Positions 1-7,224 of a stretch of DNA of 64,000 bases are shown piece after piece. Source of the stretch: JAWLBM01 sp041687675 (GTDB taxonomy: Bacteria; Pseudomonadota; Alphaproteobacteria; Rhizobiales; Pleomorphomonadaceae). Below the pieces are notes generated by a model. The model was not told the origin of the DNA, ran no database searches, and saw only the letters and a list, made by a program, of their open reading frames with translations. The stretch covers positions 41,330 through 105,329 of the forward strand of contig JAWLBM010000011.1 in assembly GCA_041687675.1 (NCBI GenBank), given 5' to 3'. Positions within the stretch are counted from its first letter, which is position 1. Every line of letters begins with the position of its first letter. The position numbers and the translations under genes are program-made.

Positions 1-406
1 CCAGGGCGGCGCGGATCTGCCGGACGTTCTCGTCCGCATCGTCGGTGAGCCGGCCGGCCACGGCCTCCGCCACCGCGTCCACCGGGTCGGGGAAGCCGCG
101 GTTGAAGTTGCCGCCGTCCTCGAAGGCGAAGCGGCCGAGCGGCTGGCCGAGCAGGAACTGGGCAAGGCCGATCGGGTTGGCGACGCGGATGACGTCGACC
201 CGGCCGACGATCCGGTCTTCCGCCTCGAGGTCGCGCAGGTGGCGCGCGAGATGGACGGCGCAGAGCATCCCCGGCACCTCGTCGGCGTGGAGGCCCGCCT
301 GGACGTGGACCACCGGTCCCGGCCGGGTCCCGCCGAAGCTCTCGACCACGAGTTCGTGGCGCGTGCCGGTGAAGGCGCCGTCGATCGGGGTGACGTGGAG
401 GGTCAT
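1..406 (-). CDS. Succinylglutamate desuccinylase/aspartoacylase-family deacylase (3' part outside window)
   Basis: The first 135 residues of a zinc carboxypeptidase-fold deacylase are visible; the rest runs off the left edge. The N-terminal region holds the family's metal motif 'HADE' (His and Glu ligands) in the context 'AGLHADEVPG', followed by 'NPIGLAQ' and 'NFNRGFPD', as in AstE/AspA-like proteins. Members hydrolyse N-acyl amino acids or similar amides. The start ATG (404-406) overlaps the stop of the upstream permease gene as ATGA, so it is the last visible gene of the transporter operon. This suggests that the imported substrate is an acylated amino acid or amide that is deacylated inside the cell. 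The exact substrate is not readable. Confidence 0.82.
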   Translation of the reverse strand, partial: MTLHVTPIDGAFTGTRHELVVESFGGTRPGPVVHVQAGLHADEVPGMLCAVHLARHLRDLEAEDRIVGRVDVIRVANPIGLAQFLLGQPLGRFAFEDGGNFNRGFPDPVDAVAEAVAGRLTDDADENVRQIRAAL

Positions 407-1131
407 GCGGGAACGGGCTCCGCGGCGGGCGCGGCCTTGGTCCGGGCCGGCCTCAGGTGGCTGAGGTACCGGCGCTCGAGGAGCTTGAAGATGCCGGCGA
501 TGGTGAAGGTGAGGACGAAGTAGTAGACCGCCGCCGTGCCGAAGGATTCCACCACGACCAGGTGGTTGTAGTAGACGTCGCGGGCGACGCGGGTGATCTC
601 GACCAGCGTCGCCGTGCTGGCGATGGCGGTGGCGTGCATCAGCCCGACCACCTCGTTGCCGTACTGCGGCAGCGCCCGTCGCAGCGCGCCCGGCCAGATG
701 ATGCGGGTGTAGATCTGGAAGCTGGTGAGGCCGACGCTCTGCGCCGCCTCGATCTCGCCGTGCGGCGTCTCGCGCAGGGCGCCGGCGAAGATCTCGGTGG
801 TGTAGGCGGTGGTGGAGATCGAGAACACCAGCCAGGTGCAGAACCAGGCGTCGCGGAACAGGGGCCAGAGCGCGCTCTCGCGCATCCATTCGAACTGGGC
901 GAGGCCGTGGTAGACGAGGAACAGCTGGACGAGCAGCGGGGTGCCGCGGATCACGAAGGTGAACAGGAACACCGGCGTGCGGAGGACCGGGTTCCTCGAC
1001 ACCCGCGCCATCGCGAGCGGCAGCGAGGCGAGGAAGCCGGTGACCAGCGTCAGGGCGAGCAGCAGCAGCGTGATGCCGAGGCCGCGGATGAAGGCGGGCG
1101 TCGTCTCGGCGACGAGGGCGAGGTCGATCAT
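403..1131 (-). CDS. Polar amino-acid ABC transporter permease (HisM/ArtM type)
   Basis: A 242-residue inner-membrane permease of the polar amino-acid importer family. It has several hydrophobic segments (for example near residues 10-35 and 55-75) and the EAA-loop region 'ETPHGEIEAAQSVGLT' followed by 'WPGALRRALPQYGNE', which contacts the ATPase. The start ATG overlaps the stop of the preceding permease gene by four bases and its own stop overlaps the deacylase start, so the genes are translationally coupled. It would pair with the neighbouring permease as a heterodimer. No ATPase gene is visible here; it may lie beyond the left edge or be shared. Confidence 0.9.
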   Translation of the reverse strand: MIDLALVAETTPAFIRGLGITLLLLALTLVTGFLASLPLAMARVSRNPVLRTPVFLFTFVIRGTPLLVQLFLVYHGLAQFEWMRESALWPLFRDAWFCTWLVFSISTTAYTTEIFAGALRETPHGEIEAAQSVGLTSFQIYTRIIWPGALRRALPQYGNEVVGLMHATAIASTATLVEITRVARDVYYNHLVVVESFGTAAVYYFVLTFTIAGIFKLLERRYLSHLRPARTKAAPAAEPVPA

Positions 1132-1820
1132 GAAAGGTCCGCCTTCCGGACGCCGACGGAGAAGCGCCTCTGCACCGCGGCGAGCGCGATCACCGAGACG
1201 GTGGTGACGGCGAGGTAGAGCCCGGCGATCACCGCGTAGAAGGTGAAGGGCTCGCGGGTCGCCGCCGCGGCGAGGCCGGCGCGGTGGACCATGTCGTCGA
1301 GCCCGATGATGGAGATGATCGCGGTCGCCTTCACCATCACCAGCCAGTTGTTGGCGAAGCCGGGCACGGCGTGGCGGATCATCTGCGGCAGCACGATGCG
1401 CCGGATCATCAGCCACCGGCCCATGCCGAAGGCGCGCGCCGCGTCGAACTGGCCGCGCGGGATCGCCAGCACCGCGCCGCGGAAGGTCTCGGTGAGATAG
1501 GCCCCGAAGACGAAGCCGAGCGTCAGCGTGCCGGCGATGAAGGGATCGACGTCGATGTAGCCCCAGCCAAAGCGGTCGCCGAGGGTGTTGAGGGCGATCT
1601 GGCCGCCGTAGAAGATCAGCAGCATCAGGATGAGGTCGGGGACGCCGCGGATCAGCGTGGTGTAGCCGTCGGCGAGGCCGCGCGCGAGCGGGCTCTCCGA
1701 CAGCTTCGCCGCGGCGCCGAGGCCGCCGAAGACGCAGGCGGCGGCGAGCGAGGTCGCGGCCACGGCGAGCGTCGAGGCGAGGCCTTCGAGGATCGCGGGG
1801 AGGTATCCGTAGAGGAACAT
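1128..1820 (-). CDS. Polar amino-acid ABC transporter permease (HisQ/ArtQ type)
   Basis: A 230-residue membrane permease, the partner of the next gene downstream. The sequence has the HisQ-like signature 'LIRGVPDLILMLLIFYGGQ' and an EAA loop 'IPRGQFDAARAFGMG' followed by 'RIVLPQMIRHAVPGFANN'. The chosen ATG (1818-1820) gives the usual N-terminus 'MFLYGYLPAILEGL'; longer readings upstream are low-complexity and lack homologous character. It follows the binding-protein gene after an 88-base gap that holds a strong hairpin. Confidence 0.9.
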   Translation of the reverse strand: MFLYGYLPAILEGLASTLAVAATSLAAACVFGGLGAAAKLSESPLARGLADGYTTLIRGVPDLILMLLIFYGGQIALNTLGDRFGWGYIDVDPFIAGTLTLGFVFGAYLTETFRGAVLAIPRGQFDAARAFGMGRWLMIRRIVLPQMIRHAVPGFANNWLVMVKATAIISIIGLDDMVHRAGLAAAATREPFTFYAVIAGLYLAVTTVSVIALAAVQRRFSVGVRKADLS

Positions 1821-1878
1821 CGGGCGGCCCTCCGTCGCACGGGGGACCGCCGCCGGGCGGGCCGGCGGCGGACGGGTC

Positions 1879-1900
1879 GGCGGCCGCGCCCGCGGCCGCC
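1879..1900 (-). promoter_or_regulatory. Intercistronic hairpin between binding-protein and permease genes
   Basis: A perfect 9-bp GC stem (1879-1887 with 1892-1900) and 4-base loop lies 8 bases after the binding-protein stop codon in the transcribed orientation. It has no T-tract. Stem-loops in this place in binding-protein operons commonly protect the upstream message or cause partial termination, which would give more binding protein than permease. The hairpin is seen; its role is inferred. Confidence 0.45.
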
Positions 1901-1908
1901 GGTCGGGC

Positions 1909-2670
1909 TCAGCTGCCGGAGATGTCGAAGTCGAAGTACTTCTTCTGCAGCGTGTCGTAGGTGCCGTTCGCCTTGATCGCGGCGAGGGCCGCGTTGACGC
2001 GGGTCTTGAGGTCGCCGTCGCTCTTGCGGATGGCGATGCCGACGCCGCCGCCACCGCCGCCGATGCGGACCGGCTCGCCGAGCTGGGCGTAGCCCGCGCC
2101 TTCCGGCTTCTTCAGGAAGGCCTCGCCGGACACCACCGAGGAGCCGAAGGCGACGTCGCCGCGGCCGGCGGCGAGTTCCATGTAGACCAGCGTCTCCTTC
2201 TCGACCTCGAGCAGCGGGCTGTCCGGGTAGGTCTCGGCGAGGTGCTTGGCGCGCGGCGAATTGCGCAGCACGACGATGGTCTTGCCGGCCAGCGTCGCCG
2301 GCTCGTGGTCGGCGAAGGCGCCTTCCCTGGCGATGAAGCGCGAGGGGATGTCGTAGTAGGGATCGGAGAAGTCCACCGCCTTCAGCCGCTCCTCGGTGAT
2401 CGACATCGAGGCGACGATCATGTCGAACTTGCGGGCGTTGAGCGCCGGCAGCATGCCGTCCCATTCCTGCTGGACGAAGGTGCACTCGACCTTCATCTCG
2501 GCGCAGACGGCGTTGGCGATGTCGATGTCGAAGCCGCCCAGCGTGCCGTCCGGGGCGATCTGCGAGAAGGGCGGGTAGTTGCCCTCGACGCCGACGCGAA
2601 CCTCCTCGGCGGGCGCGGTGCCGACGAGAGCGAGTCCCAATGCGATGGATGCGATAAGAGTCCTCACCAT
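1909..2670 (-). CDS. Polar amino-acid ABC transporter substrate-binding protein
   Basis: A 253-residue periplasmic binding protein (SBP_bac_3 family). The N-terminus is a signal peptide with likely cleavage after 'GTAPA' near residue 21. The mature protein starts with the family pattern 'VRVGVEGNYPPFSQ' and contains 'GFDIDIANAVCAEMKVECTFVQQ' (first lobe) and 'FDMIVASMSITEERLK'. The start ATG at 2668-2670 has a GGAGG ribosome site at the right distance. It is the promoter-proximal gene of the operon permease-permease-deacylase and is divergent from the RpiR-type regulator, its probable controller. Confidence 0.93.
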   Translation of the reverse strand: MVRTLIASIALGLALVGTAPAEEVRVGVEGNYPPFSQIAPDGTLGGFDIDIANAVCAEMKVECTFVQQEWDGMLPALNARKFDMIVASMSITEERLKAVDFSDPYYDIPSRFIAREGAFADHEPATLAGKTIVVLRNSPRAKHLAETYPDSPLLEVEKETLVYMELAAGRGDVAFGSSVVSGEAFLKKPEGAGYAQLGEPVRIGGGGGGVGIAIRKSDGDLKTRVNAALAAIKANGTYDTLQKKYFDFDISGS

Positions 2671-2742
2671 GACGATTGTCCTCCGGCGGTCGGTTCTTGA
2701 CCCGGCGCAGATCATGTACGACTATTTTCACGGAATCAAGTG
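2671..2742. promoter_or_regulatory. Divergent promoter region, amino-acid transporter / RpiR regulator
   Basis: Seventy-two bases separate the two divergent start codons. The right half (about 2711-2742) is clearly more AT-rich than the surroundings, with 'gtacgactattttca', so promoters and the regulator's operator should both fall here. No confident -35/-10 pair is called. Confidence 0.4.
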
Positions 2743-3660
2743 ATGAAAAAAAGCGTTCAAAAGCCCGCATCGGCCGCGACGCCGTCCTTCGCCTTCTCCG
2801 CCTCGGAGATCGGGCAGAAGCTGCTGCTGCTCCACCGCGAGGGGCCGGCGACGCAGCAGCGCATCGCCGAGCACCTGCTGCGCAACCCGGTGCGGGCCGC
2901 GGCGGCCGGCATCGAGGAGCTTGCGGCCGCGGCGGGCACCTCGACGGCGACGCTGAGCCGCTTTGCCCGCGGCCTCGGCTTCGCCGGCTACGCCGAGCTG
3001 CGCGCCGCCGTCGCCGGCGCGGTCGAGGAGGTGATGCAGCCGGTCGAGAAGCTGAGGGGATCGCTGGCGCGGTCGGGGCCGGAGGGGGCGCTGCAGGCGG
3101 AGGCGCTGGAGGCCTCGCTCTCCAACGCCCGCGCCGCCGCCGACGGCCTCGCCGGCGGGCTGCTCGGCGCCGCGGTGGAGCGCATCGACGCGGCGCGCTG
3201 CGTCTATGTGATGGGCTTCGGCCTGTCGTCCCATGTCGCCGGCATTCTCACCCTGGGCCTGCAGCCCTTCCGGGAGAACGTGGTCGGCGTGGTCGACTAC
3301 GGGGGGACCGAGGTGGCGGCCGCCCGCCTCGCCGGCGTCGGCGAGGGGGACGTGCTGGTGGCGATCTCGCTGCCGCGCTACGCCCGCGACGCGGTGGACC
3401 TGACGGCCTTCGCGCGCTCCCGCCGGGCGACGGTGATCGCCGTCACCGACGCGCCCACCTCGCCGCTGGCCCCGCTCGCGGACGTGCTGCTGGCGGCGCC
3501 GGTGGCGCATCCGGTGCTGCCCACGGCGACGGGCGCGGCGGTTCTGGTGGTGGAGGCGCTGGTGGCGGCGGCGATGGTGTCGAACCCGGACAGCGTCCGG
3601 CGCGCGGAGGATCTCGCCGACGTTCTGTCGGCCTACCTGACGACCGGCGTGCGCGGCTGA
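2743..3660 (+). CDS. RpiR/MurR-family transcriptional regulator
   Basis: A 305-residue regulator with an N-terminal RpiR helix-turn-helix domain (about residues 20-95; 'ATQQRIAEHLLRN' then 'AAAAGTSTATLSRFARGLGFAGYAE', written here in two pieces) and a C-terminal SIS sugar-phosphate-type sensor domain (about 130-285; 'RCVYVMGFGLSSHVAG', 'GDVLVAISLPRYARD', 'VIAVTDAPTSPLAP'). ATG 2743 is preceded by an in-frame GTG at 2740; either could be used. RpiR proteins beside amino-acid or amino-sugar transporters usually repress or activate them in response to a phosphorylated or acidic intermediate. The divergent position supports control of the neighbouring transporter operon; the effector is unknown. 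Confidence 0.88.
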   Translation: MKKSVQKPASAATPSFAFSASEIGQKLLLLHREGPATQQRIAEHLLRNPVRAAAAGIEELAAAAGTSTATLSRFARGLGFAGYAELRAAVAGAVEEVMQPVEKLRGSLARSGPEGALQAEALEASLSNARAAADGLAGGLLGAAVERIDAARCVYVMGFGLSSHVAGILTLGLQPFRENVVGVVDYGGTEVAAARLAGVGEGDVLVAISLPRYARDAVDLTAFARSRRATVIAVTDAPTSPLAPLADVLLAAPVAHPVLPTATGAAVLVVEALVAAAMVSNPDSVRRAEDLADVLSAYLTTGVRG

Positions 3661-3685
3661 CCCCGACGCCCGGCGTCCGGCGCCG

Positions 3686-3760
3686 TCAGCGCCGGAAGCC
3701 CCGGCGCGCCTTCTTCAGGAGCCAGCCCAGGAACAGGGCCTTGATCACGCTGCGGACCAT
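3686..3760 (-). CDS. Small basic protein, 24 residues
   Basis: A short reading frame with a well-placed GGAGG ribosome site 8 bases before ATG (3758-3760). The product begins 'MVRSVIKALFLGWLLKKARR' and is a short hydrophobic stretch followed by Arg/Lys, a pattern often seen in alphaproteobacterial mini-proteins that sit at the membrane. It lies just downstream of, and on the same strand as, another tiny membrane protein, so the two may be co-transcribed. It is not assigned to a named family and could be chance, but the ribosome site and composition argue for translation. Confidence 0.45.
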   Translation of the reverse strand: MVRSVIKALFLGWLLKKARRGFRR

Positions 3761-3799
3761 CGGAGCGTCCTCCGGTCGGGGTGGAGCAGAGATCGACGG

Positions 3800-3877
3800 T
3801 CAGAAGATGACGCCGAGGAACCAGAGCACGGCGAGCACCACGACCACGAGGCCGACGATGTAGATGATCGAGTTCAC
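3800..3877 (-). CDS. Single-span mini membrane protein, 25 residues
   Basis: A GTG-initiated 25-residue protein, 'VNSIIYIVGLVVVVLAVLWF' followed by 'LGVIF'. It is almost entirely one transmembrane helix. A GGAGG ribosome site stands 7 bases before the GTG. Near-identical very short proteins ('xxIIYIVGLVVIVLxILxFLGLR') are common in Rhizobiales, often unannotated. Its function is unknown; a stress-related membrane role is possible because an EcfG-like half-site arrangement lies about 35 bases upstream. Confidence 0.7.
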   Translation of the reverse strand: MNSIIYIVGLVVVVLAVLWFLGVIF

Positions 3878-3910
3878 GGCAGAACCTCCGTTCGGTTGTC
3901 GATGACGAAA

Positions 3911-3935
3911 GAACACGGCCGGAGCGGAATCGTTC
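3911..3935. promoter_or_regulatory. Symmetric EcfG-like element between divergent small genes
   Basis: The bases read GAAC (3911-3914), 17 bases, GTTC (3932-3935). On both strands this gives a near match to the alphaproteobacterial general-stress promoter (GGAAC, 16-18 bases, GTT), with A or T in place of the first G. The leftward reading would serve the 25-residue membrane protein and the rightward reading the DUF2188 gene. It is a pattern match only. Confidence 0.35.
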
Positions 3936-4039
3936 AATGTACCCGCCGCGTGGCGTATGCTCCGCGTGTCAGAACTGTGCCGCCGCGGGCGTTGCGGCAA
4001 GGCTCGCGGGGTCGTCCGCCGCGGCGGGAAGGGAGAGCG

Positions 4040-4279
4040 ATGAGCAGGATCGTCTACGAAATCGTCCGTCACGACTGGGGCTGGGCCTATCGGCTCGGCG
4101 ACGTCTACTCGGAGACCTATCCCACCCACGACGACGCGCGCGACGCCGCCAAGCAGGTGGCGCGCGAGCAGCGGCAGCCGGGGGAGACCACCGAGATCAG
4201 CTGGGAGGACGAGAACGGCCGCTGGCACACAGAGATGTCCGACGGCGGCGACCGGCCGGACCCGGACGTCACCGGCTGA
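4040..4279 (+). CDS. DUF2188-type small protein
   Basis: A 79-residue protein starting 'MSRIVYEIVRHDWGWAYRLG' with 'SETYPTHDDARDAAKQVA' in the middle and an acidic C-terminus. This matches the DUF2188 fold pattern, in which a short beta strand unit is followed by a helix over the 'tdeARdaA' region. Function is unknown; relatives are frequently stress-induced small proteins in rhizobia. A GGGAGAG ribosome site precedes ATG 4040. Longer starts upstream read low-complexity sequence and are rejected. Confidence 0.7.
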   Translation: MSRIVYEIVRHDWGWAYRLGDVYSETYPTHDDARDAAKQVAREQRQPGETTEISWEDENGRWHTEMSDGGDRPDPDVTG

Positions 4280-4303
4280 TCCGGGTCGCCGGCCGCCGTT
4301 GAC

Positions 4304-4337
4304 AGGAGAGATCATTCGTCCTTCAATGATCTCTCCT
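4304..4337 (+). promoter_or_regulatory. Perfect 13-bp inverted repeat upstream of fpr
   Basis: Arms 4304-4316 and 4325-4337 pair perfectly around an 8-base loop. The left arm contains the Shine-Dalgarno-like AGGAGAG and the right arm its complement TCTCCT plus an ATG (4326) that is in frame with fpr. No T-tract follows, so it is a poor intrinsic terminator. It may be a protein operator or an RNA hairpin that hides a ribosome site. It stands directly in front of the fpr-led catabolic operon. Confidence 0.5.
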
Positions 4338-4385
4338 CGAGCGGCCGCGGGAGTCCTGCCCCGGCCATCCCAGCGGCGGGACGCC

Positions 4386-5159
4386 ATGGCGGCCTTCGAC
4401 CAACAGCGGGTGACCGAGGTCCGCCACTGGACGGACCGGCTGTTCGCCTTCCGCACCACGCGCGACCGCGGCTTCCGCTTCGAGAACGGCCAGTTCGTGA
4501 TGATCGGCCTGGAGGTCGACGGCAAGCCGCTGGTGCGCGCCTATTCGATCGCGAGCGCCAACTACGAGGACGAGCTCGCCTTCTACTCGATCAAGGTGCC
4601 GGACGGACCGCTCACCTCGCGGCTGCAGAAGATCCGCGAGGGGGACACCGTCCTCGTCGGCCGCAAGCCGACCGGCACGCTGGTGCAGGACAGCCTCGTC
4701 CCCGGCCGGCGGCTGTGGCTCGTCTCCACCGGCACCGGCATCGCGCCCTTCGTCAGCATCGTCAAGGACCCGGTCGTCTACGAGCGCTTCGAGACGGTGG
4801 TCCTCGTCCACGGCTGCCGCTTCGCCGCCGAGCTGGAGTACGGCCGGCAGGCCGTCGAGGCCGTCCGCGCGGACATGTTCCTCGCCGAGATCATCGGCGA
4901 CCGGCTGGTCTACTACCCGACCGTCACCCGCGAGCCGTTCCTCCACAACGGCCGCGTCACCAACCTACTGCGCGACGGGCGCATGCCCGCCGACCTCGGC
5001 CTGCCGCCCCTCTCGCCCGCCGACGACCGGGTGATGATCTGCGGCAGCGAGGCGGTGCTCGCCGACATGGTCGGGCTGATGAAGGAGCTCGGCTTCTCGG
5101 AGGGCTCCGTCTCCCGGCCGGGCGAATACGTCATCGAGAAGGCCTTCGCCGAGAAATAG
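4386..5159 (+). CDS. fpr: Ferredoxin-NADP+ reductase
   Basis: A 257-residue plant-type FNR of the bacterial Fpr subclass, which exchanges electrons between NADPH and ferredoxin or flavodoxin through FAD. The FAD-binding stretch 'RAYSIASANYED' (the RxYS motif) and the NADP-binding 'STGTGIAPFVSI' are visible, and the C-terminus ends '..YVIEKAFAEK' in the usual Fpr manner. ATG 4386 gives the standard N-terminus 'MAAFDQQRVTEVRHW'; an in-frame ATG at 4326 would add 20 unlikely residues. Only 10 bases separate it from hyuA, so it seems to be co-transcribed with the catabolic operon and could supply ferredoxin electrons to the hydroxynicotinate-reductase-type protein encoded downstream. Confidence 0.93.
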   Translation: MAAFDQQRVTEVRHWTDRLFAFRTTRDRGFRFENGQFVMIGLEVDGKPLVRAYSIASANYEDELAFYSIKVPDGPLTSRLQKIREGDTVLVGRKPTGTLVQDSLVPGRRLWLVSTGTGIAPFVSIVKDPVVYERFETVVLVHGCRFAAELEYGRQAVEAVRADMFLAEIIGDRLVYYPTVTREPFLHNGRVTNLLRDGRMPADLGLPPLSPADDRVMICGSEAVLADMVGLMKELGFSEGSVSRPGEYVIEKAFAEK

Positions 5160-5169
5160 GGGACGGGAC

Positions 5170-7224
5170 ATGGAGGCAGCGACCGCCGTCGGCACCGGTG
5201 GACCCCGCGTCAGGCGGGTGGCCGGGATCGACGTCGGCGGCACCTTCACCGACCTGGTCCTGACCGAGACCGCGGCCGGCGCCACCAGCATCCGCGTCGC
5301 CAAGGTGCCGACCACGCTGCCGAACCAGGCCGAGGGCGTGCTCGCCGCCATCGACGCCGCCGGCGTCTCGCCCGCCGACCTCGACCTCGTCATCCACGGC
5401 ACCACCGCCACCACCAACGCGGTGCTCGAGCGCAAGACCGCGCGGGTCGGGCTGATCACCACCCGCGGCTTCCGCGACACCCTGGAGCTCGGCCGCCGCA
5501 CCCGGCCGAAGCCCTATGGCCTCTTTGGCACCTTCGAGCCGCTGGTGCCCCGCGAACTCCGCCTGGAGGTGAGCGAGCGGATGGACGCCCGCGGGGCCGT
5601 CGTCACCCCGCTGGAGCGGTCCGAGGTCGCCGCCGCCGCCCGGGCGCTGCTCGAGGCCGGCTGCGAGGCGCTGGTGATCCATTTCCTGCACGCCTACGCC
5701 AATCCCGCGCACGAGATCGCCGCCGGCGAGGTCGTCGCGCGGATCTGGCCGAACGACCACGTCACCCTCGGCCACCGGCTGCTGTCGGAATACCGGGAGT
5801 ACGAGCGCGGCACCACCGCCTCGGTCAACGCCGCGGTGCAGCCGATCCTCGACCGCTACATCCGCCGGCTCTCGGAGGAACTCGCCCGCCGCGGCTTCAC
5901 CCGCGACCTCCTCGTCATGAACGGCAACGGCGGCACCGTCGCCGCGCCGCTGGTCGCCCGCGAGGCGGCGAAGACGGTGATGTCCGGCCCCGCCTCGGGG
6001 GTGATGGCGGCGGCGGCGACACTGGCCCAGACGGGCCTTGCCAACGCCGTCACCTACGACATGGGCGGCACCTCGACCGACGTCGCGCTGATCCACGGCG
6101 GCATCCCGGAGGTGTCGAGCGAACTGTCGATCGACTACGGCCTGCCGATCCACGTGCCGATGGTGGACGTGCGCACCGTCGGCGCCGGCGGCGGCTCGAT
6201 CGCCTGGCTCGACGCGGCGGGCATGCTGCGGGTCGGCCCGGAGTCGGCCGGCGCGGACCCCGGCCCGATCGCCTACGGCCGCGGCGGGCGGCGCCCGACC
6301 ATCACCGACGCCAACCTGCTGCTCGGCCGGCTCGACCCGGCGACCTTCGGCGCCGGGCCCGAGCGGATGGCGGCCGTCCGCGCGGCGATGGACAAGCAGA
6401 TCGCCCGGCCGCTCGGCTTCACGGTCGAGGAGGCGGCCGCGGCCGTCGTCCGCCTCGCCAACACCCACATGGCCGGGGCGATCCGGATGGTGTCGCTGTC
6501 ACGCGGATTCGACCCGCGGGACTTCGTGCTGTTCGCCTTCGGCGGCGCCGGGCCGCTGCACGCGGTGGAGATCGCCCGCGAACTCGGCATCCCCGAAGTG
6601 CTGGTGCCGGCCCGGCCGGGGCTCACCAACGCCCTCGGCTGCCTCGTCGCCGACCTGCGGCAGGACTTCGTCCAGACGCTGAACACGCCCGTCGGCGACC
6701 TCGACATGGACCGCGTCGCCGCCGTGCTCGAGGCGCAGGAGGCGGAGGGACGGGCGATCAACGGGGCGGAGGCGGAGGAGATCGTGGGCACGGTGGTGGT
6801 TCATGCCGCCGACATGCAGTTCCGCGGCCAGACCCACCTGATCCGCGTCGCCCTGCCCGGCGCCCGGGTGGCGAGGGAGGAGCTGCAGCGACTGTTCGAG
6901 GAGGCCTACTTCGCCCGCTTCGAGGTGCGCCTGCCGGAGGTGCGGGCGGTGCTCGTCAATCTTCTGACCTCGGTGATCGGCCGCCGCCAGCCGCTGTCGC
7001 TCGCCGCCCTCGCCTCGCCCGCCGGCGCGCCGGCGCGGGCCGCCGACGACGCCGGCTGGACCACCGCCGCGGTCCGCGACCGCGAGAGGCTGCGGCCGGA
7101 CGAGGTCGTGCGCGGCCCCGCCGTCATCCGCCAGATGGACGCCACCACCTTCGTCGACGCGGGCGCCAGCGCCCGGCTCGACCGCCTCGGCAACCTCCGG
7201 ATCGCCGTGGGGGCCGCGCCATGA
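5170..7224 (+). CDS. hyuA: Hydantoinase/oxoprolinase subunit A (HyuA)
   Basis: A 684-residue member of the HyuA/5-oxoprolinase ATP-dependent amidohydrolase family. The actin-like nucleotide-binding motifs are present: 'GIDVGGTFTDLV' at residues 19-30, 'HGTTATTNAVLERK' near 80, 'YDMGGTSTDVALI' at about 296-308 and 'GAGGGSIAW' at about 338. Together with HyuB such enzymes use ATP to open cyclic amides (5-oxoproline, hydantoins, caprolactam). Overlap with hyuB by ATGA indicates coupled translation. The operon context, a molybdenum hydroxylase and a ring reductase, suggests a lactam made from a reduced N-heterocycle as substrate; this is inference. Confidence 0.93.
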   Translation: MEAATAVGTGGPRVRRVAGIDVGGTFTDLVLTETAAGATSIRVAKVPTTLPNQAEGVLAAIDAAGVSPADLDLVIHGTTATTNAVLERKTARVGLITTRGFRDTLELGRRTRPKPYGLFGTFEPLVPRELRLEVSERMDARGAVVTPLERSEVAAAARALLEAGCEALVIHFLHAYANPAHEIAAGEVVARIWPNDHVTLGHRLLSEYREYERGTTASVNAAVQPILDRYIRRLSEELARRGFTRDLLVMNGNGGTVAAPLVAREAAKTVMSGPASGVMAAAATLAQTGLANAVTYDMGGTSTDVALIHGGIPEVSSELSIDYGLPIHVPMVDVRTVGAGGGSIAWLDAAGMLRVGPESAGADPGPIAYGRGGRRPTITDANLLLGRLDPATFGAGPERMAAVRAAMDKQIARPLGFTVEEAAAAVVRLANTHMAGAIRMVSLSRGFDPRDFVLFAFGGAGPLHAVEIARELGIPEVLVPARPGLTNALGCLVADLRQDFVQTLNTPVGDLDMDRVAAVLEAQEAEGRAINGAEAEEIVGTVVVHAADMQFRGQTHLIRVALPGARVAREELQRLFEEAYFARFEVRLPEVRAVLVNLLTSVIGRRQPLSLAALASPAGAPARAADDAGWTTAAVRDRERLRPDEVVRGPAVIRQMDATTFVDAGASARLDRLGNLRIAVGAAP

